Below, piece after piece: positions 6,937-14,306 of a stretch of 64,000 bases of DNA (positions are counted from its first letter, which is position 1; every line of letters starts with the position of its first letter). The stretch covers positions 1 through 64,000 of the forward strand of contig NZ_JAPSLK010000041.1 in the NCBI RefSeq assembly GCF_031180885.1. Direction: 5' to 3'. A program made the position numbers and the translations under genes. The notes below the pieces were generated by a model. That model worked only from the letters and a program-made list of their open reading frames with translations. It made no database searches and was not told the origin of the DNA. The stretch is from Saccharothrix sp. GTDB lineage: Bacteria; Actinomycetota; Actinomycetes; Mycobacteriales; Pseudonocardiaceae.

Positions 6937-7724
6937 CGCGCCTCCTGTGCCGACGACAACAACTCCGACACCGCGTGGACCAGTCGTTGGTGGTCGGCCG
7001 GGCTCAACGTCGACCACTCCCGGCCGTCGCCGGACGGGCGGCGCGTGAACTGCCAGCGGCCTTCGGCGGTGTCGTAGAAGGACACGGCGTACGGGCCGCG
7101 CGTCCGGGGTCCGGGCACGCCGTGCCGGACCGGGCGCACGGCCGCGCCGAACTGCCCCATGCGCACGACACCGCCGAGCACCGAGCTGATCTTCTGCGCG
7201 TCCGGACGCGGGATCCCGTTGTCCCGCAAGGCCGCTTCCATCCGGGACGCGGACTCGCCGGCCGTGGCGGCGGCCTTCTCCAGGTCGGCCGCGGGCAGGC
7301 TCACCGACCGCGAGCGGGGCATCGCGTGCGGCGGCAGCAGCCCCACCACCGACGAGGCCAACGCGCTCTCGTCGATCTCCTGGAGGGACAGGGTTTCGGC
7401 CGTCAGCACGGCGAGCACGGCGTGCCCGCGCCGAGCCGCCGCGACGGCGCGGATGCGAGGCCCGTCGTCGAGCCTCAGCCGCGCGTCGACCTCCTGTTCG
7501 GGACGGGCGAGCAGCTCCAGCCACCCCGCCAGGCGCGGGTCCGGGTCACGCCGTGCGGCCAGACCCCGGGTTTCGAGGGAGTCCCAGGCGCCGTCGAACA
7601 ACTTCCGGCGCTCGTCCAGGGTGGCGCCGTGCGCGGGGATCGAGAGGATCGCGGGGTACTCGCCCAGGCGGAGGTGGTCCCAGCACAGGTCGAACTCCAG
7701 CCGGGACAGCGTGAGTCTTCGCAC
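6933..7724 (-). CDS. EspG-like ESX secretion-associated chaperone
   Basis: The 263-residue protein matches the EspG family, cytosolic chaperones that bind PE/PPE-type substrates and deliver them to ESX machines. Family-like features are the opening LSRLEFDLCWDHLRLGEYP, a beta-rich middle (HAVLAVLTAETLSLQEID), and the C-terminal VSFYDTAEGRWQFTRRPSGDGREW segment with helical end. GTG start at 7724 shares one base with the stop of the PPE-like gene, so the presumed substrate and chaperone are coupled. Confidence 0.82.
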   Translation of the reverse strand: MRRLTLSRLEFDLCWDHLRLGEYPAILSIPAHGATLDERRKLFDGAWDSLETRGLAARRDPDPRLAGWLELLARPEQEVDARLRLDDGPRIRAVAAARRGHAVLAVLTAETLSLQEIDESALASSVVGLLPPHAMPRSRSVSLPAADLEKAAATAGESASRMEAALRDNGIPRPDAQKISSVLGGVVRMGQFGAAVRPVRHGVPGPRTRGPYAVSFYDTAEGRWQFTRRPSGDGREWSTLSPADHQRLVHAVSELLSSAQEAR

Positions 7725-9070
7725 TAGTCGTCGTCCCCGATCACCGGCGGCGACACGCGCGGGATGTCGTCCTCACCCCACAGGTCCGCCAACTCCTCCA
7801 GGTAGGGCGCGGACTTGTGCTCCACGTCGTCGTCACCCGGACCTCGCTGCGGTCCGCCGACCACCCCGCCCGGCACCGGTGCGCTCGCCGCGCCCCGCGA
7901 TAACCGGGAGTTGTCGGAACCGGCCGGCGCGGCACCCTGACCGGTGCCGGTGCCAGTGCCGCCGGCACCCGTGGCCGGTTGGCCAGGGCCTAGCGGACCA
8001 GGTGTAAGTGGCCCGGGAGCGATGGGGCCGGGGCGGGGCGAGCCGGTGGACGGGACGCCGCCGAAGCCTTTCCCGGTCCCGGTCCCGGTCCCGGTCCCGG
8101 TCCCGGTCCCGGTCCCGGTCCCGGTCCCGGTCCCGGTCCCGGTCCCGGTCCCGGTCCCGGTCCCGGTCCCGGTCCCGGTGCCGGTGCTGCGACGGGTGGA
8201 TGTGGGAGGCCTCCGGAAGGTCTCGGGAGGCGGGCGGTGGGTCGCCTTCAGCACCGGCGGGAGGATCGTGTTCGGTGGGGGCGGAGTGGGCTGCGGTGTC
8301 GGAACCGGCGGAGGTGCCGGTCTCGGTGTCACGTCGGCGGGTGGCTGTGCGGCGGAGGTGTTCGTGTCGCCGTCCGGCTGCGGCACGGCGGCCGGCGGTG
8401 CGACCACCGAGGGAAGGCTCTGGGCCCGGTCGGCGGTCGTGGTGCTGGTCGAGTCGCTTTCGTACTGCCGCGCGCGGGTCTCCTGCTGCGTGCTCTGGTC
8501 GAACGCGGGCTCGGCGACCTCCGTGACGACCTGCGGTGGCGGGGTGAACGCGCCGAGCAGGTCGACGGCCGCCGCAGCCCCGTCCCGGTAACCCTGCATG
8601 ACCCGGACCGCTTCCTGCTTGGCCTCGAGGGCCGCCCGTTCCTGGACGTCCTGGTCGGTCTGGCCGCCCACCAGGTGCTGGAAGCCCGCCGGGATGCCCC
8701 AGAAGTCGTCGTTGGCCGTCGACGTGACCTCGACCGGCTCGGGCATCCGGTCCTTCGCGCTGCCGTAGAAGGAAGTCTGGGCGGCGAAGGCCTTGTGCGT
8801 CTCGACACCGGCGACACGGGCGTCCTCGGCCCACTGGACCAGCGGCGCGGAACCGGCCGCGAACCGCTCACCGGCCGGGCCGATCCACACGGCCTGCGAG
8901 TCGCGGATGGCCGATTCGAGTTCGCTCCTGGCGTTGCCCATGACCGCGCGGAAGGCGTTCCACGCGTCGTCGACGGCCTGGGCCGCGCGGTGCCCCGGAC
9001 CACCGTGGATGTTGTCGTAGAGCTGGCGGTGTGACTGCGCGTCGAAGTTGTAGTCGCCGATCCCGGTCAT
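7724..9070 (-). CDS. PPE/WXG100-like protein with Thr-Gly repeat region
   Basis: The 448-residue protein begins with a helical PPE-like domain (about 1-175: [61 protein letters not shown]). A Pro/Thr-rich linker (about 200-295) follows, then a Thr-Gly dipeptide run at about 296-334 encoded by a hexanucleotide repeat, a Gly/Pro segment and an acidic C-terminus ([15 protein letters not shown]). It is probably exported and surface-exposed through an ESX system. It lies next to the EspG-like chaperone gene, as expected. The repeat changes length in steps of two residues without frame loss. Confidence 0.8.
   Translation of the reverse strand: MTGIGDYNFDAQSHRQLYDNIHGGPGHRAAQAVDDAWNAFRAVMGNARSELESAIRDSQAVWIGPAGERFAAGSAPLVQWAEDARVAGVETHKAFAAQTSFYGSAKDRMPEPVEVTSTANDDFWGIPAGFQHLVGGQTDQDVQERAALEAKQEAVRVMQGYRDGAAAAVDLLGAFTPPPQVVTEVAEPAFDQSTQQETRARQYESDSTSTTTADRAQSLPSVVAPPAAVPQPDGDTNTSAAQPPADVTPRPAPPPVPTPQPTPPPPNTILPPVLKATHRPPPETFRRPPTSTRRSTGTGTGTGTGTGTGTGTGTGTGTGTGTGTGTGTGTGTGKGFGGVPSTGSPRPGPIAPGPLTPGPLGPGQPATGAGGTGTGTGQGAAPAGSDNSRLSRGAASAPVPGGVVGGPQRGPGDDDVEHKSAPYLEELADLWGEDDIPRVSPPVIGDDD
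8071..8184. repeat. hexanucleotide microsatellite, 18 perfect copies
   Basis: TCCCGG is repeated 18 times without error at 8071-8178. A nineteenth, changed unit (TGCCGG) follows at 8179-8184. On the coding strand each unit reads ACC GGG or equivalent and encodes Thr-Gly inside the PPE-like protein. Such runs are slippage-prone, and a 6-bp unit always keeps the frame. Confidence 0.97.
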
Positions 9071-9079
9071 CCCGCCCCC

Positions 9080-9673
9080 TCACTTCAGCAGGTTCTGCAT
9101 GGCCGCTTCCGCCAGTTGCCGTGCCCCGTCACAGGGTTTCGGCACCCGGCTGGGGTCCGGCGCGGTCACGGAGAACCCGGCGGCGAGGTACTGCCCGGCA
9201 CCCGTGTCGACCATGACGTCACAGCGGTGGGCGGTCGACGCAACCGTGACAGTGATCGCCCGGAACCCCGAGATCGGGTCGATCTCCTCGGATTGACCGA
9301 GGCGCTTGCCGTCGGTCCACACCTCGATCCCCTCGGCCGTGACGGGCACGAGGGTCGTCGACGCCCGCGTGGTGATCCAGTGGCAGCCGGTCGACCGCAG
9401 GGCGGTGACCTCCAGCGGCTTGCCCGGCCGATCGATGTCGAGCCGAGTGAGCTGGTCGGCGGTGAGCAGGTCGCAGGGTGCCCGGCCGTCGAGCTTCAGC
9501 TCACGCGGTCGGGAGGACGCGGGCCGGGGGTTGTCCTCGGTGGTGGTCGACGTGGTCGGCGCGGTGGCCGTCGAGCCGGTGGACGACCCGGACCCCGAGG
9601 AGCAGCCCGCAACACCCGCCACGGCCAGGAGTCCGATGACCGCTGCGGTCGAACGTCGTGACATGGTGGTCAC
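9080..9673 (-). CDS. DUF3558-family lipoprotein
   Basis: The 197-residue protein has a lipoprotein signal peptide with lipobox AGVAGC (Cys about residue 24). A Ser/Thr-rich linker follows, then a DUF3558-type domain. The domain's paired Cys pattern is present: PCDLLTADQL, STGCHWITT, AHRCDVMVDTG and PKPCDGARQLA. DUF3558 lipoproteins are common in actinomycetes, and their function is unknown. GTG at 9673 overlaps the previous gene's TGA (GTGA); ATG four codons downstream is an alternative. It belongs to the type VII accessory operon. Confidence 0.85.
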   Translation of the reverse strand: MTTMSRRSTAAVIGLLAVAGVAGCSSGSGSSTGSTATAPTTSTTTEDNPRPASSRPRELKLDGRAPCDLLTADQLTRLDIDRPGKPLEVTALRSTGCHWITTRASTTLVPVTAEGIEVWTDGKRLGQSEEIDPISGFRAITVTVASTAHRCDVMVDTGAGQYLAAGFSVTAPDPSRVPKPCDGARQLAEAAMQNLLK

Positions 9674-10032
9674 TTGCCTCCGTCCACTTGCCCGACCGTG
9701 GCCGTGTTCGCGTCTTCGACCAGGTTGTAGGTCTTGGCGGTGCTTTCGAGTTGTTCGATGTTGCGATTCAGCTCGGCGATGAACGCCAGCGTGACCGTGA
9801 TAGCGGTGCTCGCGTTCTCGCTGAACAAGTTCGCCGCGTCTTTCGATACGTCATCCTGAGCAACCGGGTGCGCCGGGAGGTTGCGTTCCTCTTGCTCCAA
9901 GAATTGCTGGACCATGTCCCGCACGGCCTCGAACTTGGCTTTGAGGGCCAGGATGCGGTCCGGCTCGATCTGCATGGTGACCGGCGCGGTGGCTGGACCA
10001 GCGGTTTCGCCACCGGCTTTCAGGAACGGCAC
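9670..10032 (-). CDS. WXG100-like helical protein, first gene of the type VII accessory operon
   Basis: The 120-residue frame starts at GTG 10032, with GAGGGGG about 6 bases upstream. It contains a long helical hairpin: residues about 25-55 (RILALKAKFEAVRDMVQQFLEQEERN) and about 70-110 (LFSENASTAITVTLAFIAELNRNIEQLES). Length and fold fit small ESX substrates or PE-like partners. A canonical WXG is absent. An internal ATG gives a 101-residue version. It begins the run of genes that ends at 4666. Confidence 0.72.
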   Translation of the reverse strand: MPFLKAGGETAGPATAPVTMQIEPDRILALKAKFEAVRDMVQQFLEQEERNLPAHPVAQDDVSKDAANLFSENASTAITVTLAFIAELNRNIEQLESTAKTYNLVEDANTATVGQVDGGK

Positions 10033-10131
10033 AGTGCCCCCTCGTCGCTGCCCGACTCGCGGCAAGCTTCCCTCCGGGGAAGGAGTATCACGGCCTCGGG
10101 TGGATGTAGGGCGCATTTCGAGGGTTAGGAG

Positions 10132-10165
10132 GGCATTGCCACCCTATTGGGGTACGGGTAATGCC
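10132..10165. other. imperfect hairpin in the gap between I36-like gene and type VII operon
   Basis: GGCATT (10132-10137) pairs with AATGCC (10160-10165), and ACCC pairs with GGGT inside. It lies between two minus-strand genes and could be a weak terminator of the I36-like gene or part of the operon's promoter region. No T-tract is present. Confidence 0.35.
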
Positions 10166-10236
10166 GAGTGGAATCCGGGTTGGTGCCTGAGCCGCGCCGA
10201 ATCCGTGAGGTTCCGTCGCAGGTGGAATACGGCTCG

Positions 10237-10602
10237 TCAAGGGCCCCAGACTTCGATCGCGCGGACCACGAACGGGGCGTCCGGGACGTAGGTGCCCTTG
10301 CCCGGGTAGGTCGTGAACTCGGCTTCCGTCGAGCAGGTCGCACCCTGGAAGACCGTGGTGTCGCGGGTCAGGTTGTTGATGAAGGAGCGGGCGACCAGGC
10401 CGTCCGGCAGGGGGATGCACTCGCCGGGGTTGGCGGTCTCCAGGTCGAGGCGGGCCGGGCGGCCGGTGTAGTTGGTGCCCGGCCAGGCGCAGAACTCGCC
10501 GCGGTCGCAGGTGGATGTCTCCGGTTGCCGCGCCGACGCCGTGCCGCCGGACACCAAGGCGGCGGTGAGCACGAGGGTGGTCAGCAGGCTTCGGGTCGAC
10601 AT
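10237..10602 (-). CDS. secreted peptidase inhibitor I36-like protein
   Basis: The 121-residue protein has a Sec signal peptide (MSTRSLLTTLVLTAALVSGGTASA) and a compact Cys-containing beta domain. The segments CDRGEFCAWPGTNYTG and ARSFINNLTRDTTVFQGATC match the gamma-crystallin-like I36 family of Streptomyces metalloprotease inhibitors (SMI type). Four cysteines can form two disulfides. ATG at 10602 was chosen because GGAGGTG lies 6 bases upstream; an in-frame GTG farther upstream lacks this. Secretion is well supported. Inhibitor activity is inferred from family. Confidence 0.85.
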   Translation of the reverse strand: MSTRSLLTTLVLTAALVSGGTASARQPETSTCDRGEFCAWPGTNYTGRPARLDLETANPGECIPLPDGLVARSFINNLTRDTTVFQGATCSTEAEFTTYPGKGTYVPDAPFVVRAIEVWGP

Positions 10603-10669
10603 CGCGGGCACCTCCACCGGTTCAGCGTCCGGGGTCCGGGTGGGTCGTGCGGTGTCGGGGACGCTGGGT

Positions 10670-11449
10670 TCACTCGATTGTGTGGGCGTGTCCCGGGGGT
10701 GGCCAGTCGAGGTCGAGGCGCTCGGCGAGGGCGATCGCGTCGCGCGGGGCCATCACCTTGGCGTCGTTGTCGAAGTACACGTAAACGTCGCGGGTGGTCG
10801 CCCAGGCGCGGATCTTCGCCGCCCAGCGGTCCAGCGACTCGTCGGTGTAGCCGCTGACGTACAGCTCCTCCTCGCCGTGCAGGCGGATGTAGACGAAGTC
10901 CGCGGTCACGTCCTCCAGGTACGGGAACTTGTTGGCGGTGTCGGCGATGACGAGCGCGATGTCGTGCTCCCGCAGCAGATCCGGGAAGGCGTCGGTGCGG
11001 AAGGACTCGTGCCGGGCCTCCAGGGCGTGCCGCAGCGGGCGGCCGTCGTGGCTGCGGGGGAGGTGGGCGAAGAAGTCGGCCAGCAGCGGCGGGTCGAAGC
11101 GCAGGGTCGGAGGGAGTTGCCAGAGGAACGGGCCGAGCTTGTCGCCGAGGAGGAAGACACCGGACTGGAAGAACTTGGCGAGGGCCTGGTCCGGGTCGCG
11201 CAGCCGCTTCATGTGCGTGATGAACCGGCCGCCCTTGACCGCGAACAGGAAGTCGTCGGGGGTCTGCGCGTGCCAGGCGCGGAAGCTGGACTCGCGTTGC
11301 AGCGAGTAGAAGGTCCCGTTCAGCTCGACCGAGTTCACCCGGTGCGACAGGTGCTCCAGCTCGCGGCGGTGCGGCAGGCCCTTGGGGTAGAACACGCCCC
11401 GCCACGGCGGGTACAGCCAGCCCGACGTGCCGACGCGGATCACGCTCAT
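10670..11449 (-). CDS. DUF72-family protein (paralogue 1)
   Basis: The 259-residue TIM-barrel-like DUF72 protein shows the family's opening IRVGTSGWLYPPWRGVFYP, then NSVELNGTFYSL, FLFAVKGGRFITHMKRL, LGPFLWQLPPTLRF, HALEARHESF, and the closing DFVYIRLHGEEELYVSGYTDESLDRWA and VYVYFDNDAKVMAP. The biochemical role of DUF72 is unknown. A second, clearly related copy lies at 12220-12948, with the arylamine N-acetyltransferase gene between them. The ATG is divergent from that gene with a 39-bp gap. Confidence 0.9.
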   Translation of the reverse strand: MSVIRVGTSGWLYPPWRGVFYPKGLPHRRELEHLSHRVNSVELNGTFYSLQRESSFRAWHAQTPDDFLFAVKGGRFITHMKRLRDPDQALAKFFQSGVFLLGDKLGPFLWQLPPTLRFDPPLLADFFAHLPRSHDGRPLRHALEARHESFRTDAFPDLLREHDIALVIADTANKFPYLEDVTADFVYIRLHGEEELYVSGYTDESLDRWAAKIRAWATTRDVYVYFDNDAKVMAPRDAIALAERLDLDWPPPGHAHTIE

Positions 11450-11488
11450 ATTGACCTCCACCGAGGTCGAGGGTGCAAGTTGTGCCTC

Positions 11489-12223
11489 ATGGACGACCAG
11501 ACGCTCGACGCCTACCTCGACCGGATCGGCGCCACCCGCACGAGCACCCTCGCCGAGCTGCACGAACTGCACTACCGCGCGGTGCCTTTCGAGAACCTGA
11601 GCATCCACCTCGGCGAGCCGATCGAGCTGACTGAGGACCGGCTGGTGGACAAGGTCGTGCGCCGCCGGCGGGGCGGGTTCTGCTACGAGTTGAACGGTGC
11701 GTTCGCGGCCCTGCTGACCGCGCTCGGGTACGAGGTGGAGATGTTGTCCGCCAAGGTGTTCAACGACGGCGTGTTCGGTCCGCCGTTCGACCACATGGCG
11801 TTGCGGGTCGGCGATCTGCTGGTGGACGTGGGTTTCGGCCGGTTCACGTTGCGGCCGCTGGACCTGACGAGCCGGGACGACCAGCACGACCCGATGGGTG
11901 TGTTCCGGCTGGTGGACGCGCCGCAGGGCGATGTGGACGTGTTGTTCGACGGGGTGGTGCAGTACCGGCTGGAGCTGCGGGCGCGCGGGCTGGAGGAGTT
12001 CCGGGCCACGTGCTGGTACCAGGAGACGTGGCCGGGGTCGCCGTTCCGGCGCGGGGCGACGTGCTCACTGCCCACCGACGACGGGCGGGTGACGGTGGCG
12101 GGGGACAAGCTGATCATCACCTCGGGCGGGGAAAGGCGGGAGGAGGTGCTGGACGACGCCGGGATCATCGAGGCGCACCGGAAGTACTTCGGCATCGAGC
12201 TGGACCGGGTGCCGCGGCTCTAG
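11489..12223 (+). CDS. nat: arylamine N-acetyltransferase
   Basis: The 244-residue protein transfers acetyl or other acyl groups from CoA to arylamines or hydrazines. The catalytic triad is visible: Cys in RRGGFCYELNG (about residue 69), His in FDHMAL (about 108), and Asp in LVDVGFG (about 123). The N-terminal YLDRIG and FENLSIHLGE motifs are also canonical. Length is a little short of typical (about 270), mainly in the C-terminal domain. The stop codon overlaps that of the convergent DUF72 gene in CTAG. Actinomycetes use relatives in xenobiotic metabolism, sterol catabolism or amide synthesis; the context gives no substrate. Confidence 0.93.
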   Translation: MDDQTLDAYLDRIGATRTSTLAELHELHYRAVPFENLSIHLGEPIELTEDRLVDKVVRRRRGGFCYELNGAFAALLTALGYEVEMLSAKVFNDGVFGPPFDHMALRVGDLLVDVGFGRFTLRPLDLTSRDDQHDPMGVFRLVDAPQGDVDVLFDGVVQYRLELRARGLEEFRATCWYQETWPGSPFRRGATCSLPTDDGRVTVAGDKLIITSGGERREEVLDDAGIIEAHRKYFGIELDRVPRL

Positions 12224-12948
12224 GTCGACAGGCGGGCGGCCAGGGCGCGGGCGTCGTGCGGGGCGGCGCCCTTCATGGTGTTGTCGAAGTAGACGTAGAC
12301 GTCTTTCTTCCTCGCCCACCAACGGATCTTGGTCGCCCACCGGTCCAGGGCCTCGTCGGAGTACTGGCTCACGTACAGCTCCTTGTCGCCGTGCAGGCGG
12401 ACGTAGACGAAGTCGGCGGTGATCTCCTCCGGTTCCGGGAAGCGGCCCGCCGACTCGGCGACGACGAGGGCGATCCCCTTGTCCCGCAACAGGTTCGTCA
12501 CCTCGGGGGTGAGGTAGCTGCGGTGGCGGATCTCCAGTGCGTGCCTGGTGTCGGTGGGGAGGAGGTCGAGGAAGGTCTTGAGGCGGTCGGGTTTGCAGGG
12601 CAGCGTCGGGGGGAGTTGCCAGAGGATCGGGCCGAGCTTGTGCCCCAGGTCCCGCACGCCCGAGTCGAAGAACTCGGCGACCGCCTCGTCGACCTCGCGT
12701 AATCGGCGGTGATGGGTGATCTCGCGGTGGGCTTTGACGGCGAAGAGGAAGTCCTCCGGGGTGCGGGTGCGCCAGGAGGCGTAGTCGTTGGGGGTGCGCA
12801 GGCCGTAGAACGGGCCGTTGAGTTCGACCGTGTCGAGGATGCGGGACAGGAAGTCCAGCTCCAGGCGCTGCTGGAGGCCGCGTGGGTAGAAGTCGCCGCG
12901 CCACTGCGGGTAGCGCCAGCCGGACGTCCCGACTCGTATGTCACCCAT
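12220..12948 (-). CDS. DUF72-family protein (paralogue 2)
   Basis: The 242-residue DUF72 protein keeps the family's landmarks: IRVGTSGWRYPQWRGDFYP, DTVELNGPFYGL, FLFAVKAHREITHHRRL, LGPILWQLPPTLPC, and DFVYVRLHGDKELYVSQYSDEALDRWATKI. It shares the same layout as the copy at 10670-11449 and is probably a tandem-duplication paralogue that has diverged. Its stop overlaps the N-acetyltransferase stop. It is divergent from the toxin-antitoxin pair. Confidence 0.9.
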   Translation of the reverse strand: MGDIRVGTSGWRYPQWRGDFYPRGLQQRLELDFLSRILDTVELNGPFYGLRTPNDYASWRTRTPEDFLFAVKAHREITHHRRLREVDEAVAEFFDSGVRDLGHKLGPILWQLPPTLPCKPDRLKTFLDLLPTDTRHALEIRHRSYLTPEVTNLLRDKGIALVVAESAGRFPEPEEITADFVYVRLHGDKELYVSQYSDEALDRWATKIRWWARKKDVYVYFDNTMKGAAPHDARALAARLST

Positions 12949-12986
12949 GGTAATCGGTTGTGCCCGGAGCGCTGGCGATCGAAACG

Positions 12987-13023
12987 TGTAGCACGGCTGT
13001 AGCACTTTCACTATGATTGTGGC
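12987..13023 (+). promoter_or_regulatory. candidate promoter/operator of the toxin-antitoxin operon
   Basis: TGTAGCAC occurs twice as a direct repeat (12987-12994 and 12998-13005), with an 11-bp period, one helix turn. A good -10 hexamer TATGAT is at 13012-13017, and the antitoxin ATG begins 7 bases later, so the predicted transcript starts at or next to the ATG (leaderless). The repeat covers the -35 region, the place expected for antitoxin autorepression. Confidence 0.55.
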
Positions 13024-13311
13024 ATGAGTGTCGCAACGATCGGGCAGCGCGAACTCCGCAACGACAACGCCGAGATCATGCGGCGGGTCGAGGCGGGGGA
13101 GAGCTTCGTGGTGACCCGCAACGGGCGTCCGGTGGCGGACCTGGTTCCGCACGTCGCGGAGGGTGTTCGGCCGCGCCGGACGCTGGCGGAGGCGCAGGCG
13201 GAGTTCCGCGGGCTGCCGCCGGTGGACCTGGACCGGTGGAACGCCGACCGCCGGGCCGACGACGAGGTGTTCGGCGCGGACGACCCGCTGGAAGACCCGT
13301 GGCGGCGGTGA
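13024..13311 (+). CDS. Phd/YefM-type antitoxin
   Basis: The 95-residue protein opens with the Phd/YefM DNA-binding fold: ATIGQRELRNDNAEIMRRVEAGESFVVTRNGRPVADLVP, where the G-x-P-V-A-x-L-x-P motif is diagnostic. The acidic C-terminus (RRADDEVFGADDPLEDPW) is the toxin-neutralising tail. Its TGA overlaps the toxin's GTG (GTGA), so the two are translationally coupled. It should repress its own operon together with the toxin. Confidence 0.93.
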   Translation: MSVATIGQRELRNDNAEIMRRVEAGESFVVTRNGRPVADLVPHVAEGVRPRRTLAEAQAEFRGLPPVDLDRWNADRRADDEVFGADDPLEDPWRR

Positions 13312-13709
13312 GCCGCGTCCTGCTGGACACCTGCGTGGTGATCCGGTTGGAGGACATCGACTTCGGGGAGTTGGCGCGGGCGGAACCGGTGATCAGCGCG
13401 GTGACGGCGGCGGAGTTGGCATACGGCCTGGACGTGGACGACCCGGTCGAGCGCTTCGCCCGCACGGAGCGGTACTACGCGGCGCTGGACCAGTTCGAGG
13501 TGCTGCCATTCGACTTGGCCGCGGCGAAGGTCTACGGCACCCTGGCCGCCCTGGTCCGCCGCTCCGGCCGCCGCCCCCGGCCGCGCCGGATGGACCTCCA
13601 GATCGCCGCGACCGCGGCCGTGCACGGGATGCCGGTGCTGACCAGCAACGTCAAGGACTTCACCGGCCTGGACCGGGTCGTCGAGGTGATCGCCGTCCAC
13701 CCGGCCTAG
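13308..13709 (+). CDS. vapC: VapC-type PIN-domain toxin ribonuclease
   Basis: The 133-residue PIN protein has the acidic metal-binding residues in place: LLDTCVVIRLE (first Asp, about residue 6), SAVTAAELAYGLD (Glu about 39), DLQIAATAAVHG (Asp about 95) and SNVKDFTGL (Asp about 115). PIN toxins cleave tRNA or rRNA when freed from the antitoxin. The GTG start overlaps the antitoxin stop. Its stop overlaps that of the convergent hypothetical gene in CTAG. Confidence 0.92.
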   Translation: MSRVLLDTCVVIRLEDIDFGELARAEPVISAVTAAELAYGLDVDDPVERFARTERYYAALDQFEVLPFDLAAAKVYGTLAALVRRSGRRPRPRRMDLQIAATAAVHGMPVLTSNVKDFTGLDRVVEVIAVHPA

Positions 13710-14158
13710 AACCCCGCCCCGTCGAGGGCGCCGGTGACCACGCGGTCGACCTGGTCCTGCTGGGGGTCGCGGGCGAGGGCGACCGTGCAGGGGCACTGGG
13801 ACAGGTCGTTGCCGCACAGGTAGACGCCCAGGACGCGGAGGCTGCGCGCGGTCTGGCGCAGTCGGGCCGCGCCGCGGAGGCGGACCTGGCCGTAGACGGC
13901 TTTGGCGAGTTGGTACGGCGCGCTCGGTCCGAGGTCCACGCAGGCCTGGCTGTCCAGTTCCTCGGCCACGTGCGCGATGGGGCGGCACCCGAAGGCGCGG
14001 GCGGAGCGGAGGAGGCGCTGGTCGAGGCGCGAGACCAGGCGGCGGGCCACCTCGTCGCGCCAACGGCGGTCGCTGCGCAGAAATGCCACCAGCTCCTCGA
14101 CGCGCAGGGGATCGGGTCGGGGGCGGCGGGCTCGGGTTCTTCGTCGGTGCGGAGTCAT
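13706..14158 (-). CDS. hypothetical protein, 150 residues
   Basis: No family is recognised. The protein starts with an Arg-rich segment (MTPHRRRTRARRPRPD) and continues as mixed helix (VEELVAFLRSDRRWRDEVARRLVSRLDQRLLRSAR). It ends with a Cys-containing stretch (YLCGNDLSQCPC). ATG at 14158 was chosen; longer in-frame starts exist. It converges on the toxin gene with overlapping stops. Codon choice fits the genome, which supports coding. Confidence 0.6.
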   Translation of the reverse strand: MTPHRRRTRARRPRPDPLRVEELVAFLRSDRRWRDEVARRLVSRLDQRLLRSARAFGCRPIAHVAEELDSQACVDLGPSAPYQLAKAVYGQVRLRGAARLRQTARSLRVLGVYLCGNDLSQCPCTVALARDPQQDQVDRVVTGALDGAGF

Positions 14159-14250
14159 GCCCACCAAGATCGGCCAACCGAAACGTCTGTGAGCGATCCT
14201 CACCCGGCTGCGCGGCCCCAAGCACTCGCAAGAGGGAACTGCTCATAACG

Positions 14251-14295
14251 CACCGCGCCCGGCCGTCCCACGATGGGGGACGACCGGGCGCGGTG
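14251..14295 (-). terminator. long hairpin downstream of the fad operon
   Basis: CACCGCGCCCGG (14251-14262) pairs with CCGGGCGCGGTG (14284-14295), and CGTCCC/GGGACG continues the stem inside. It lies 12 bases beyond the fadB stop on the minus strand. No U-tract follows, as is common for actinobacterial terminators. Confidence 0.7.
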
Positions 14296-14306
14296 GGTGA
14301 AGCTGG

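Noticed and set aside
8071-8184. Hexanucleotide run considered as a CRISPR-like array
   Set aside because: No spacers, 6-bp unit, and it is inside a coding frame.
13706-14158. Hypothetical gene opposite the toxin as a third toxin-antitoxin component
   Set aside because: It is convergent with overlapping stop codons, not cotranscribed, and shows no related domain.
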